From NCBI RefSeq assembly GCF_000508225.1, contig NC_023063.1:496001-560000 (forward strand): DNA of 64,000 bases. Direction: 5' to 3'. This DNA is from Ehrlichia muris AS145. Lineage in GTDB: Bacteria > Pseudomonadota > Alphaproteobacteria > Rickettsiales > Anaplasmataceae. The notes beneath the pieces are model-generated. The model was not told the origin of the DNA. It saw nothing but the letters and a program-made list of their open reading frames with translations, and did no database searches. Below are positions 39,401 to 46,727 of the stretch, piece after piece; within the stretch, counting starts at the first letter, position 1; each line of letters begins with the position of its first letter. The translations under genes and the position numbers were made by a program.

Positions 39401-40358
39401 GTTAGTAAAACAAGTATGTCAGGATGAATCTATAAAATATGACAATATGTATAAAAAAATATATCAATCTGTGGGTTCATCATCTAAGTTTCCTTTAACA
39501 AGTTCTGAATCTACAGATTCTAGTTACAAATCTGTATATGGACAGTCTCCTCAATTAAAAACAGTGGAATCAAAAGATGTATCAGCTAAAATTAATGTAG
39601 ATGTTTCTGATGATGGTTTACACAATGATATTATAACATCTAAAGTTTCAAGTTTAACTCAAGGCTCTGAAAATATTGAACCAGAAGCTCAGGGTTCAAA
39701 TTCAGATCAAAGCCCTAAGAAGATAGAAGCAGCTGCTGATGATATACAGAAGGGGAAGAAAAAGGAACAGAGAATTTTAATGCAAGGATTGGTACCAAGA
39801 ATTATAAAGGACGATAAAAAGAATGATAGCAAAAAAATTCCGACAATAGAACGTTCTTCATTTTCTAAAGATGTTCTCAAATTTTCTCAGAGCGGATTGA
39901 ATGTGGAGCAGCATAGTGGTAACGCTGTGAAAGATTTATCTAAAAGAATAAGTCGAAGTGATACTGATCTTATAAATCCTGAAAAGGGGAAACGTTCTTC
40001 ACCTATTTGTAGAGATGAAGATGTTCTCAAGTTTTCTCAGAGCGGATGGAATTTTAGTCGATGTAGTGATGACGTTGTGAAAAGTATACAGAAGAGATGG
40101 GAAGATAATTTGAGTCAATATAATAGTGACAATGATCTTTATAGATCGAGTTCTAAAGGGATGAGATCACCTATGAGATCAGAAGATGTAAAGCATAAAT
40201 CTCAAGATCACCAAGGAAATTCTAATCCAGGTTTACAAGATGTGCCTTTGACAATTGGTGGTATAGATCAAGAATTTGTTAGTGATGCTTCATTAGGTTC
40301 TATAACGCCTTTGCCTTCTCCTAAGCCTAAGAATAAGTCAAAAGGGCAAAGTAGATAA
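30462..40358 (+). CDS. giant ankyrin-repeat / coiled-coil protein, probable secreted effector
   Basis: 3,298 residues, about 370 kDa. Ankyrin-like repeats are visible near residues 215-230 (KLGETPLHLLARSE), near 2190 (DKDGNTLLHKFVEFL) and at 2480-2525 (SSLHKAVMTGSKEMVEAVL, then DKDGNTPLHSLL). Residues about 290-850 form a Gln/Glu/Lys-rich coiled coil. Tandem in-frame repeats of 36, 29 and 50 residues lie at about 2015, 2775 and 3135. The C-terminal 350 residues are Ser/Lys-rich and disordered, ending PLPSPKPKNKSKGQSR. No signal peptide or membrane helix is visible. Ehrlichia and Anaplasma secrete large ankyrin proteins (Ank200, AnkA) that enter host nuclei. This looks like a member of that group, but exact orthology and secretion route are not shown here. 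Confidence 0.88.
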   Translation: MEKQYLYNAIKSGDVVSVKNFFESSTNKEISDAIFGNVQGGNGILQYILKRHQHDKRPVNVEIFGEVLRHCSDDVINTKDASGEYPLLLAARTGWQFLCQFQNIHSTRKTKLLKRVNWKVTDNQGRGVLVNAILSDDPECCDLVLKLPDALYHVRARENDNSNILHCLFNNYTAKPEQKAVFNVVLNKIKSLYAGIDNAESSTGFGLNNLLDEKNKLGETPLHLLARSELIGNLEGEIDFDYILKNCNLLARTKNNESVIDLAVKHNNTIILPYILKSAEKSFEKLCYRESLAQQQKLQQQGEQSAQLVIQQEKLLDSEHREEIRRDILYSNLRAACSGEELKIKKLLQDIVKSDESVTKIFDISKIKSKLALEVVLEKRAQLQQEIERLEAGIFDDRDSKKVQEGKALKVRCELDDITIIRSYIDRLAELQRKVKHVRQEINETIKNARLPLSGIVEILGLQVKYQELLKIENAQREVEELLFKKVESQKLMKKELDSQVGKELKVIQQDLQRSRQECLKFIEKVLDDLQQEYRQREIYVEGLDELEKEQKRVMESEGELKQNRRDLQVESVLTNQLLLRDEILNAIHDSQQASQEEEVVLLNSRLKCINALVDITKSILDLEDRIAEIKKLQVELGQVKKQEIVSEFAGTLVNQDSRLLIAKHIVLLDMEMQLQRDIVKQIQTGERVIEKSKGQAIFSGVQVPLLTMSDQELALEERIQGVQRQLLTLRNSSLRTLDKQLSEDKQLSDESVKQLGRQVEEQLKNLSKLKEYENQTQEAINDIQKSQKTGEVVPELHILQEEKKSIEEEYNQRLKIVATLQKEIAGKKKEGIQEILQELKCALFENLDDSNFRTLSNYKRVLGNYSAYDSELVSSIVKGYKRFSNIKECHQYYKRVNDLGIDIGIIKHLIASRDITSIRRTFRGHERSFNQNAFIKEVIKVKDDNFLNDVVAAVGVSRVLDCMINCSEKEGPLNYISPEAFINITHSPYIANSDYQKLSQIFARNGDLFDKVIEETSSRYLIADDIANIIYANRKDPGCTAVMMPKVKRFLFCCVNHDQMKDLESLLKHFPSMIYDTEHGKSLLETASDLENVPLVKHIISVHREMILQAARDHQDDVSHLSENLMKSFDEISAIHHEDVLNILKENAEFIRTLDPSVRSVLVLKVLDNAQKCGNTELLLYCAKVYPELTSKDLDYNYNPARIYETKSNSATISTTPLSQEKSVLKDMFPLSRGNVGQFGILSPYVSIVRSGDIKRFQAEIVDLLNDNVAKYAEKSHGEIGHTVFTLVAALGNVEQWNKLVKGYQGIAQDRKTKNLFVDIGDPLNGNKLSTLLSPFQAAVITCNTPMIKYFIENIKPKELAAVYGDNGDNVFHTMISEDQFNLVEDIIHNGRFPSDILVKAFLQPNKEGVTPFAIAAQKGYKRVCIGFIHEIAQHKNHAKNLMMNEFFVKGIVDSKECDLLKELFNIENYTGRSISKKRLNLTKHKIEGHNLLTYACKVGDEEFIRSLMKYYNEKDLFGVLQEVVDPKLNIKSDILYLFLSNLISRSTDPNVLDKVSRSVVHNANALAAFSVLESASDLSISQKFSIGDIIKKNKSEALRYLIEKKGEDFWLECDQELSHLGLAVCYPDLLGVCCDYLKNNPEIAVGNDVLPYGAMLSNNLELLKQLIERNPALLLAQYDIKTPVYKKIAKQLEGNYKCKLKSSETLCDFAQRENVNPSIVSYLERVFLRYCNNIMDGTNNPVVSESLLRTVAKHADEVMYQYPKLYDYTINQCINCLKSDIFHLVKEDNVKFLHAVAERSYKHAIDVGDKKLQGIIKKMINQINPSNGLSFFQYLAVHGNYDMYNSIKLLCGDINSKTSQKANLAHLCAYSGMKDEEGNFEFENLIKGNKKLAVASDRRGRGILYHAAEGRVQNSKVREEAINLILSEKLDASVEKLPKNKYDEQVFDAIFVSENPEVSNDFLARISTRKRYDFIKQQKNLLHIVKNTSDPSRKEALLSYEYKFANRAEALVGNPEEIDDSSRVSPPVSLQSGITQSGIGAEALPFRAGNPEEIDDSSMVSLQSGITQSGSGAEALPSSQHADLSSSLADGNIASDDDLSEDDVLPESEIVVSKNKKEILDSQNEIESLIQAKGSFDDYTAAIDRAPSASALQLRTLSEEASIAERAVLSGNLDFIKALVNSNKKLNPNITDKDGNTLLHKFVEFLKRNPEKLLDREVYNLFAGLLHNHNFDINCRNKSGETALDMLLELEGSDSTFMESLTRHSRINEYHDKRFSQAKSTFFDYNSTYDLSNEIKESKVLQHKFSDLCYKICSSILSYESVKYKSVADENYKKLRKILNDDVIRKTLANTDSDGNNVFQRLFRDVAAGKIKNDNVRLLELIETVVRCLKDKDPELLQDLLFNNRNLKFENGMETIACVPGTYTLVKTLEELLGKRKISYICDFNSMLVNCAEAGNADLYCYLRESYASIGINNVDIHSNSSLHKAVMTGSKEMVEAVLSTGSNINRKDKDGNTPLHSLLIFMISSPDMVTLKHIELVEFLVSRGASLNVKNRLGILPPQLARFIDNSGKLSERFLGEQVDVLQSLINGRDKYYGIKSQCISNFKNCVQLGQGMKYDDIRFDIIGGILSTSMGGGKLQTTKLLSSGFCQEHSLRTVKFNFSDEDKGYVQSVGKKRNYVVTNGSVKLKLSWKPVVPKGAKEQVVNVIVNSDGSVLLDGQDVKKYGRHGEKIHFDRCCVYLGGIKLEDALRNGRWKEQRSKDSPISQKVKSTDSLDRDHESDDPVGLDPQTSMASHQSLGASALDRDHDADDPVGLDPQTSMASHQSLGASKFTVEENKTLLFPKDHWDMSLSTDKEKTMIESLVSKLPDTLYLPEQKAHFLDARLDLTKYMRAFEVCVNSSDRTGLQGKLKSLCSSYGTMFSRYREALGRLSSEMLKQESVSETCKQILKKYGSDLQSMYMLQGMLKDLSYPENDPSRELVKQVCQDESIKYDNMYKKIYQSVGSSSKFPLTSSESTDSSYKSVYGQSPQLKTVESKDVSAKINVDVSDDGLHNDIITSKVSSLTQGSENIEPEAQGSNSDQSPKKIEAAADDIQKGKKKEQRILMQGLVPRIIKDDKKNDSKKIPTIERSSFSKDVLKFSQSGLNVEQHSGNAVKDLSKRISRSDTDLINPEKGKRSSPICRDEDVLKFSQSGWNFSRCSDDVVKSIQKRWEDNLSQYNSDNDLYRSSSKGMRSPMRSEDVKHKSQDHQGNSNPGLQDVPLTIGGIDQEFVSDASLGSITPLPSPKPKNKSKGQSR
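36504..36707 (+). repeat. in-frame tandem repeat, about 36 residues, in ankyrin protein
   Basis: Two copies start at 36504 and 36612 with GGTAATCCTGAGGAG. The protein units begin GNPEEIDDSS and share SLQSGITQSG and GAEALP. The second copy lacks four residues (SPPV). Acidic and Ser-rich, like known Ehrlichia tandem repeat proteins. Confidence 0.9.
38784..38957 (+). repeat. in-frame 87-bp tandem repeat in ankyrin protein
   Basis: Two nearly identical 29-residue units start at 38784 and 38871; each contains DRDH, DDPVGLDPQTSMASHQSL and GAS. The near identity of the DNA suggests recent expansion. Confidence 0.92.
39868..40170 (+). repeat. degenerate 150-bp in-frame repeat in ankyrin protein C-terminus
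   Basis: DVLKFSQSG is encoded at about 39870 and again 150 bases later at about 40020. Each is followed by loosely matching Ser/Lys-rich sequence with VK and KR motifs. More diverged than the two upstream repeats. Confidence 0.7.
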
Positions 40359-40454
40359 TGCTATTTATGAAAGTAGTGTTTTTATATTTATAAAATTCTT
40401 GTATAGCTACTAAAAGATAATATACTTTGAACAGGTATTTTTAATTTAAGGTTT

Positions 40455-41296
40455 ATGTCTAATCTTAAAGCTTTATTGTCAAGAATAAAAAGCGTAAAAT
40501 CTATACAAAAGACTACTAAGGTTATGCAGATGATATCTGCTGCTAAGTTGCATCGTGTTCAGCAGAAGTTAGAAAATGCTAAGAAGCATTTATTAGAACT
40601 TGGTTCTATTGTAGATTATGTTACTCCAATGACACATGATCTTATTCCTGTATCTAAGAAAGAAAAGATTTTGTTGATTGTAATGTCTTCTGACAGAGGG
40701 TTATGTGGTAACTTTAATAATTTAATAATTAAATTTACCAAATCTTATATCTCTAATTTAGAAAGTAATAATAAGGAGGTGAAATTAATTTTTTTGGTAA
40801 AAAAGCATATGATATGATGTATAACCAGTACTCAGATAAGATATTGGATGTATTTTCTAATACTAAATCTATTACAGATTTTTTGTATTTTAAGCTTTTT
40901 GTATATAATAGTGGTATTAATTTTGATCAATTTGATAATGTTATAATATTGTTTAATAAGTTTTATAGTACTATACTGCAAAAGCCTAGCGTACAGGAAT
41001 TAATACCTTGTAATCTTGAAATTTCGGTATTGCTAAGAGAAGTGTATCAGTGTGAGCCAACATATATTGATGTTTTATCTACTGTAAGTTTGGGTTATAT
41101 ATTAAGTTTAATGTATGTTGCCTTTTTAGAAAATTCTGCTAGTGAACATTGTTCTCGTATGATTGCTATGGAATCTGCAAATCGGAATACTAAAGATATG
41201 TTGAATAAGTTAGCATTGGAATATAATCGTTCTAGACAAGCATCTATAACTACTGATCTAATAGAGATAATTAGCGGTTTTGAGTCATTAAATTAA
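40455..41296 (+). CDS. atpG: ATP synthase gamma subunit, interrupted reading frame
   Basis: Central stalk of F1 ATP synthase. The 5' part (40455-40817) has the family start MSNLKALLSRIKSVKSIQKT and TKVMQMISAAKL, plus SSDRGLCGNFN. The 3' part continues to the family C-terminus ASEHCSRMIAMESANRN...LALEYNRSRQASITTDLIEIISG. The two are in different frames: T7 at 40789-40795 would need eight T. A -1 shift there restores an about 280-residue gamma subunit (GKKAYDMMY). The site is T TTT TTG, with AGGAGG ten bases upstream. No ribosome site precedes the second frame. Frameshift mutation, sequencing error or programmed frameshifting are all possible. Confidence 0.92.
40774..40796 (+). promoter_or_regulatory. 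candidate -1 ribosomal frameshift signal in atpG
   Basis: AGGAGG at 40774-40779 is followed, after ten bases, by the heptamer T TTT TTG (40790-40796) in the zero frame. This order and spacing mirror the dnaX frameshift site of E. coli (Shine-Dalgarno-like element about ten bases before a slippery heptamer). The shift direction needed to join the two atpG frames is -1. No strong downstream stem-loop is evident. Confidence 0.45.
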
Positions 41297-41309
41297 TAAG
41301 TGAGAATTT

Positions 41310-41882
41310 ATGAGAAGTAATAAACCTTCTGATAGTGAAGCGGAAGAGGCTATTAATTTATTAATAAGATGGATAGGTGATGATCCAAATAGGGCAGGTC
41401 TTGTTGATACTGCTAAGCGTGTATTAAATGTTTATAAAGGTTTTTTTTCAGGTTATAAAGTAGATATGCTTTCTATTCGAGGATCGGTATTGTTTAATGA
41501 AGGTTATAACGATATGGTAATTTTAAAAGATACTGAATTTACTTCGTATTGTGAGCATCATATTGTTCCGATGAAAGGTAAGATCAGCATTGGATATATT
41601 CCTGATAAATTAATATTTGGTGTTGGTAAAATTGTTAAGTTGATTAATTGTTTCACGAAAAGATTGCAACTTCAAGAAAGATTAACCATGGAAATAGCGA
41701 AAGCTTTAAATGATTATTTACTTCCTAAAGGGACTATTGTTAATATTGAAGCAGTACATGATTGTGTTGCATGTTATAATGAACAAGATAAGAATAATTT
41801 GAAATTGCAAACAATTTATGCAATTGGAGTTTTCCAAGATAATATGGAGCTAAGGAGAGAGTTTTTTGCTAATATTGATTAA
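41310..41882 (+). CDS. folE: GTP cyclohydrolase I
   Basis: Converts GTP to 7,8-dihydroneopterin triphosphate, the first step towards pterins and folate. 190 residues. The zinc ligands are visible: Cys and His in YCEHHIVP (about 76-81) and the later Cys in AVHDCVAC (about 152). FGVGKIVKLINCF and RLQLQERLTMEIA match the family core. The usual CMTMRG sequence after the last Cys is replaced by VACYNEQ, an unusual feature. It begins 13 bases after atpG and is followed immediately by pmbA; folB lies at 50300. Confidence 0.92.
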   Translation: MRSNKPSDSEAEEAINLLIRWIGDDPNRAGLVDTAKRVLNVYKGFFSGYKVDMLSIRGSVLFNEGYNDMVILKDTEFTSYCEHHIVPMKGKISIGYIPDKLIFGVGKIVKLINCFTKRLQLQERLTMEIAKALNDYLLPKGTIVNIEAVHDCVACYNEQDKNNLKLQTIYAIGVFQDNMELRREFFANID

Positions 41883-41894
41883 TTGGAGGATAAA

Positions 41895-43229
41895 TTGGAG
41901 ATTTTAAATGTAGCTGAAGATGCTGTAAAAAGAATAAAGAGTATTGGTTATATTGGTGATGTAGTAATTTGTCAGAATAATAGGTTGTCTTTGTTACAAC
42001 GTCTCCATAAAATTAGTGAGGTGATTCAATCTAAAAACTGTACAATAGGGATTAGGGTTATTGTAAATAATAATCAGTTTGCGTGTATTTCTGCTAATGA
42101 ATTTTCTAATATTTCAAAATTTATAGATCAAGCTGTTGCTATGGCAAAATTATCTACAGGAGATCCATATATTTCTTTGTATGATGATTTTATTAATAGG
42201 GAAAATTTGCTCACTAGTAATGACCTAATGATATTAGACAATACTAATGTTACAGTTGATCAATGTAAAAAAATTACTGAAAGCATGGAAAATACTGCGT
42301 TATCTTATGACAGTAAGGTTATCAATTCAGAAGGATCTTCATTTTCTAGTGGTACAACGAATCTTGTTTTAGCAACTTCAAATGGGTTTATAGGTACTTA
42401 TAGTAAATCTAATTTTACAAGTAGTATTTCTGTTATTGCTGGTATGGGTGATAAAATGGAAGTAGGATATGATTTTTCTTCTGTATGCAATTTAGATGAT
42501 ATGAAAGATCCAATAAAAATGGGAGAAGAAGCTGCATTAAGAGCAATTAATAGATTAGATCCTGGAAAAATACAAACCTGCAAAATGTCAGTTGTAGTCG
42601 AAAATAGAGTAGCTAGTACATTATTAAAAAACTTTGCAAGTGCTATAAGAGGAGATAACATAGCCAATGAAGCTTCGTTTTTAAGTAATCATATTAATAA
42701 AAAAATTTTTCCAGATAACGTTTTTATAATAGATGATCCATTAATGGTATCTGGTCTGTCTTCTAGGCCTTTTGATGGGGAAGGAGTTGTTGGAAGTAAA
42801 AAGTTAGTAGTAGAAAATGGTATCTTGAGAAGTTGGATTCTAGATATACGTTCAGCTAATAAATTAAAGCTTAAAACTACTGGAAATGCTGTAAGGCATT
42901 CTAATGCATCAGTAACTCCTGGAGTTAGTAATTTTTATATACAAAATGGAACTTTATCTGTTCAAGAATTAATGTCAGATATAAAAAATGGACTTTATAT
43001 TACTGATCTTTTTGGTTTTGGTATTAACTTAATTACTGGTGATTACAGTCAAGGTGCATCAGGATTTTTTATAGAAAATGGCAAAATATCCTATCCAGTA
43101 AATGGAATTACAATTGCTAGTAAACTACAGCATATGTTTTCTAGAATGTCGATTGCAAATGATTTGGTGTTTCTTGGTTCAGTAAATTCTCCTACAATAA
43201 GGATAGATGATGTTACAGTTGCTGGATAG
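41895..43229 (+). CDS. pmbA: TldE/PmbA family metalloprotease subunit
   Basis: About 444 residues. PmbA (TldE) pairs with TldD, which carries the metal site, in a protease implicated in peptide maturation and CcdA turnover in E. coli. Family features include STGDPYISL, the SEGSSFSSG strand, GYDFSSVC, RPFDGEGV near 300 and the C-terminal GFGINLITGDYSQGASGFFI and SPTIRIDDVTV. GGAGG at 41885-41889 lies five bases before a TTG at 41895, which I take as the start. A TTG at 41883 is also in frame but overlaps that ribosome site. Confidence 0.9.
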   Translation: MEILNVAEDAVKRIKSIGYIGDVVICQNNRLSLLQRLHKISEVIQSKNCTIGIRVIVNNNQFACISANEFSNISKFIDQAVAMAKLSTGDPYISLYDDFINRENLLTSNDLMILDNTNVTVDQCKKITESMENTALSYDSKVINSEGSSFSSGTTNLVLATSNGFIGTYSKSNFTSSISVIAGMGDKMEVGYDFSSVCNLDDMKDPIKMGEEAALRAINRLDPGKIQTCKMSVVVENRVASTLLKNFASAIRGDNIANEASFLSNHINKKIFPDNVFIIDDPLMVSGLSSRPFDGEGVVGSKKLVVENGILRSWILDIRSANKLKLKTTGNAVRHSNASVTPGVSNFYIQNGTLSVQELMSDIKNGLYITDLFGFGINLITGDYSQGASGFFIENGKISYPVNGITIASKLQHMFSRMSIANDLVFLGSVNSPTIRIDDVTVAG

Positions 43230-43488
43230 TGAAAATTTTAATAGTGTTTTTCTTGTGATTTATAATCAAAAGATTCTGGTGATATCTATCTTATAATAAG
43301 TTACTGTATATCATTTATTAATAACATGTTTTAAATATTAGTTATAGCTGTTGGTGGTATGAGTCCATTTTTTAGCTCAAAGTTTTATATTTTATATAAG
43401 TGTTTTAAACGTGATTGTTTTCAAATGATATAAAAATTCTTGTTATCAAGTTGTCTTGTGAGGAATAGCAAATATATACATATTTTTA
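43230..43488. other. gap between pmbA and ksgA fragment
   Basis: About 260 AT-rich bases without recognised features. Confidence 0.3.
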
Positions 43489-43632
43489 TGTTTTATTTCT
43501 TCAACTAACATTATAGATAAGGTAATTAATTATGCTGGAAATATTAGTTATTATTCAATAATAGAAATTGGTTCAGGATTCAGTACAATGACTTGTTCTA
43601 TATTAAAAAAATCCAAAGGGATTAAAATTATA
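43489..43632 (+). pseudogene. stray copy of the ksgA 5' region
   Basis: The plus strand reads [18 protein letters not shown] then [19 protein letters not shown]. The intact ksgA (44998-45786, minus strand) has [18 protein letters not shown] and [19 protein letters not shown]. About three quarters of some 40 residues match, including the SAM-binding motif with two Gly positions altered. No start codon precedes it, and the frame ends soon after at 43671. I infer a relic of an inverted duplication of ksgA. Confidence 0.85.
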
Positions 43633-43887
43633 TTTTATTTGTTGATATTGTGTTTGGTATATCATTTATGAATTTTTGATATTCTAGCTTTTATTATATT
43701 TATATCAGCATACAGTATACTATCAATCTTTAGGAGGGGTTTTAAAAATTTTATGATTCTGTTTAGTGATGTATTTTTTTATAATATGAATACATTACAT
43801 ATAGTATTATTATATAATATTTCTAGATAAATTTTCTTGTTTAGTTTAAGGTATTAGCATGAAATTTGGCTAATATATGAGAAAAAT
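43633..43887. other. AT-rich gap upstream of ferredoxin-NADP reductase
   Basis: About 250 bases. It may contain more decayed ksgA sequence, but I could not align it. Presumed promoter region for the gene at 43888. Confidence 0.3.
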
Positions 43888-44901
43888 ATGATTGATTATA
43901 CGACTGATATTGCAGTAATAGGAGCTGGTCCTGTTGGGATATTTACTGTATTTCAAGCTGGTATGCTCAAAATGCAATGTTGTGTTATCGATGCATTAAA
44001 TGAAATTGGAGGACAGTGTGTAGCATTGTATCCAGAAAAGCCAATATATGATATTCCTGGGTATCCAATAATTAATGCTAAAGAGTTAATAGATAATTTA
44101 AGAAAACAGTCTGAGCCTTTTAGTCCTAAATATTTATTGGGACAAGTTGCTGAAAAGATAGAAGATTATTCAGATTATTTTTTAATAAGGACTAACAAAG
44201 GAATTGTAGTACAAAGTAAAGTTATTGTAATTGCTGCTGGAGCTGGAGCATTTGGTCCAAATCGCCCTCCTATAGATAATATTCTTGATTATGAAAACAA
44301 GTCAGTATTTTATCAAGTGAGGAAAATTTCAGATTTTTCTAATAAAAATATCATGATAGCAGGGGGAGGTGATTCAGCTGCTGATTGGGCAGTTGAACTT
44401 TCTAAAATTGCTAAACAATTATATATAGTGCATAGGAGGAAAAATTTTCGTTGTGCTCCTAATACTGCATTACAAATAGATAATTTGTCACGAAGCGGAA
44501 AAATTAAAATTATTGTTCCGTATCAGATTAAGGAGTTATATGGTGAAAAAGGGGAATTACATTCTGTAGTTCTTAAAAATATCACGAATCAGGAAGAAAT
44601 GATACTACAAGTTGATTATTTATTTCCATTTTTTGGTACATCTGCAAATCTTGGTCCTATGTTGAATTGGGAAATAGAAATAAGAAATTATCAAATGCTT
44701 GTTGATGTTAGGACTTGTAAAACAAATCGCGATAGAATATATGCAGTTGGTGATATAGCTACATATCCAGGAAAGCTTAAGTTGATACTGACAGGGTTTT
44801 CAGAATCTGCAATGGCATGTCATCATATATATCATGTGATATATCCTAATTCTCCATTAAATTTTCAATATTCTACTTCAAAAGGTATACCGAAAAATTG
44901 A
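43888..44901 (+). CDS. ferredoxin-NADP+ reductase, thioredoxin-reductase-like type
   Basis: 337 residues. FAD-binding GAGPVGIFT at about 12-20; NADPH-binding GGGDSAADWAVEL at about 157; YAVGDIATYPGKLKL near the C-terminus. The CxxC redox pair of thioredoxin reductase is absent, so this is the YumC-type ferredoxin/flavodoxin reductase. EIGGQCVALYPEKPIYDIPGYP is typical of that family. It could supply electrons from NADPH to the ISC ferredoxin at 56194, which is inference. Confidence 0.9.
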   Translation: MIDYTTDIAVIGAGPVGIFTVFQAGMLKMQCCVIDALNEIGGQCVALYPEKPIYDIPGYPIINAKELIDNLRKQSEPFSPKYLLGQVAEKIEDYSDYFLIRTNKGIVVQSKVIVIAAGAGAFGPNRPPIDNILDYENKSVFYQVRKISDFSNKNIMIAGGGDSAADWAVELSKIAKQLYIVHRRKNFRCAPNTALQIDNLSRSGKIKIIVPYQIKELYGEKGELHSVVLKNITNQEEMILQVDYLFPFFGTSANLGPMLNWEIEIRNYQMLVDVRTCKTNRDRIYAVGDIATYPGKLKLILTGFSESAMACHHIYHVIYPNSPLNFQYSTSKGIPKN

Positions 44902-44912
44902 AACATTTCCAG

Positions 44913-44938
44913 ATAATCTAGCTTGTTATGTAGATTAT
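44913..44938. terminator. bidirectional hairpin between convergent genes
   Basis: ATAATCTA at 44913-44920 pairs perfectly with TAGATTAT at 44931-44938 in the short gap between convergent fnr-type and ksgA genes. A second weaker pairing (GATAGG with CCTATC) follows. Probably ends transcription from both sides. Confidence 0.5.
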
Positions 44939-44997
44939 GATAGGTGTAATAGTGAGCATAATTTCCTATCTAATAGATATAATATAGGTAGTACCAA

Positions 44998-45786
44998 TTA
45001 TATATAACTTGCAATTTTACAAAATTGTTCTATTGATAAATTTTCAGGGCGTAAATTATTAGCAATATTAAGAGATTGTAGAATTTCATCTGCATTATGA
45101 GTAAGTTTTTTTAGTGTAGAGCGTATCATTTTACGGCGTTCACTAAATGTTGTTTTTAATACTTGAAATAATTTATTGTGATTTACATGAAATCTAGGTT
45201 CTGATAATACAATTATATTGATTACAGATGACATGACTTTAGGTTGAGGTGAAAATATTTCTGGTCCAAAATCTTCCATTTTATATGTATTAGATAACAA
45301 CTGAATAAGTATAGATAGGATCCCATAGCTTTTGCTATTTGGTTGTGCTACTATACGATCTGCTACTTCTTTTTGAAACATTAATGTAAAACTAGTAAAA
45401 AAATTAATATAATCTGTCCATTTTATCAATAAAGGAGTTGCGATATGGTAAGGTAAATTTGCTATGACTTTTACTGGAGGTTCAACTATATTCCGTAAAT
45501 CAATATTCAGTGCATCTGACAATATAAATTCATATTTTCCTTGATATTCTTTAACTATTTTCTCATGTATTGGTAATAATCTACTGTCTTTTTCGATAGA
45601 AATTAATTTCTTTGGATTTTGGTTTAATATAGAATAAGTCATTGTACCGAGTCCTGGACCGATTTCTATTATTGAATAATCGCTAATATTTCCAGCATAA
45701 TTAACTATCTTGTCTGTAATGTTAGTTGAAGAAATAAAACATTGGCTTAATTCTTTTTTAGGATTTATCTTGTTAAGATTATGCAT
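44998..45786 (-). CDS. ksgA: 16S rRNA dimethyladenosine transferase
   Basis: Dimethylates two adjacent adenines in the 3' hairpin of 16S rRNA during 30S assembly. 262 residues. SAM-binding [15 protein letters not shown] at about 40-55; catalytic [15 protein letters not shown] at about 115; [12 protein letters not shown]; and the C-terminal domain [17 protein letters not shown]. Preceded by the typical [15 protein letters not shown] fragment of its 5' region is found in opposite orientation at 43489. Confidence 0.95.
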   Translation of the reverse strand: MHNLNKINPKKELSQCFISSTNITDKIVNYAGNISDYSIIEIGPGLGTMTYSILNQNPKKLISIEKDSRLLPIHEKIVKEYQGKYEFILSDALNIDLRNIVEPPVKVIANLPYHIATPLLIKWTDYINFFTSFTLMFQKEVADRIVAQPNSKSYGILSILIQLLSNTYKMEDFGPEIFSPQPKVMSSVINIIVLSEPRFHVNHNKLFQVLKTTFSERRKMIRSTLKKLTHNADEILQSLNIANNLRPENLSIEQFCKIASYI

Positions 45787-45910
45787 AATTAAAATGATGT
45801 AATGATAAATTATGCTTATTATACATGCAAAATAATATAATTAGATAAAAATATGATTTCTAGGTATTGACTTTATAATATTATATCATATAAAATTATG
45901 TGGAATTCTA

Positions 45911-45983
<73 letters not shown>

Positions 45984-46004
45984 CACATTTTATAGTAATT
46001 TTTT

Positions 46005-46727
46005 ATGTCATTGCTCATCGTTGCTAATTGGAAGATGTATGGTGACTTTCTTACCTTTTCCTCTTTTACAAAAGAATTAAGTGCTAACCTAATTAATGTA
46101 AAAGCTGATGTGGAGATAGTAGTATGTCCGCCTTTTATTGCATTGTCTAAGATAGTTGATTGTATTCCTAATATAAAACTTGGTGCACAGAATTGTTTTT
46201 ATGAAGCTGAGGGAAAATATACAGGAGAAGTTAGTGCTAAGATGTTATATAGCTGTGGATGTAGTTATGTAATAGTAGGTCACTCTGAAAGAAGAAACAT
46301 GTTTCATGAATCTGATCATTGTGTACAGTTAAAAGCAAATGCTGCAATTAATGCAGGATTGATACCAATCATTTGTATTGGAGAAACTTTGTTGGATAGG
46401 GAAAGTGCTATGCTAAGAGATGCTTTGTTAAATCAATGTTATAATTCTTTTCCCAAGCATGGCAAATTCATTATTGCGTATGAGCCTGTATGGGCGATAG
46501 GAAGCAATAGTATACCTTCTATTGATATGATAATTGAATCTTTAAATATTATTAGGTCATATGACAGTACATCTGACATTATATACGGTGGTGCAGTAAG
46601 TCAAAATAATATAAAAGATGTGATTGGTATAAACCAATTATCTGGTGTATTGGTTGGTGGTGCGAGTTTAAGATTAGATAGTTTTTGTAATATAATATAT
46701 GGTGCTATAAATGTGAGGCAAAGCTAA
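46005..46727 (+). CDS. tpiA: triosephosphate isomerase
   Basis: Interconverts dihydroxyacetone phosphate and glyceraldehyde 3-phosphate. 240 residues. NWKMY near the start carries the active-site Asn and Lys; the catalytic His is in VIVGHSERR (about 92); the catalytic Glu is in AYEPVWAIG (about 155). The C-terminal phosphate loop reads GVLVGGASL. The TAXI gene starts on the last base of its stop codon (TAATG). Used in the gluconeogenic triose pathway of Ehrlichia. Confidence 0.96.
   Translation: MSLLIVANWKMYGDFLTFSSFTKELSANLINVKADVEIVVCPPFIALSKIVDCIPNIKLGAQNCFYEAEGKYTGEVSAKMLYSCGCSYVIVGHSERRNMFHESDHCVQLKANAAINAGLIPIICIGETLLDRESAMLRDALLNQCYNSFPKHGKFIIAYEPVWAIGSNSIPSIDMIIESLNIIRSYDSTSDIIYGGAVSQNNIKDVIGINQLSGVLVGGASLRLDSFCNIIYGAINVRQS

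Noticed and set aside
40814-41296. Separate gene for the C-terminal part of atpG
   Set aside because: It lacks a ribosome site at a proper distance, and its first residues continue the gamma subunit sequence in mid-domain.
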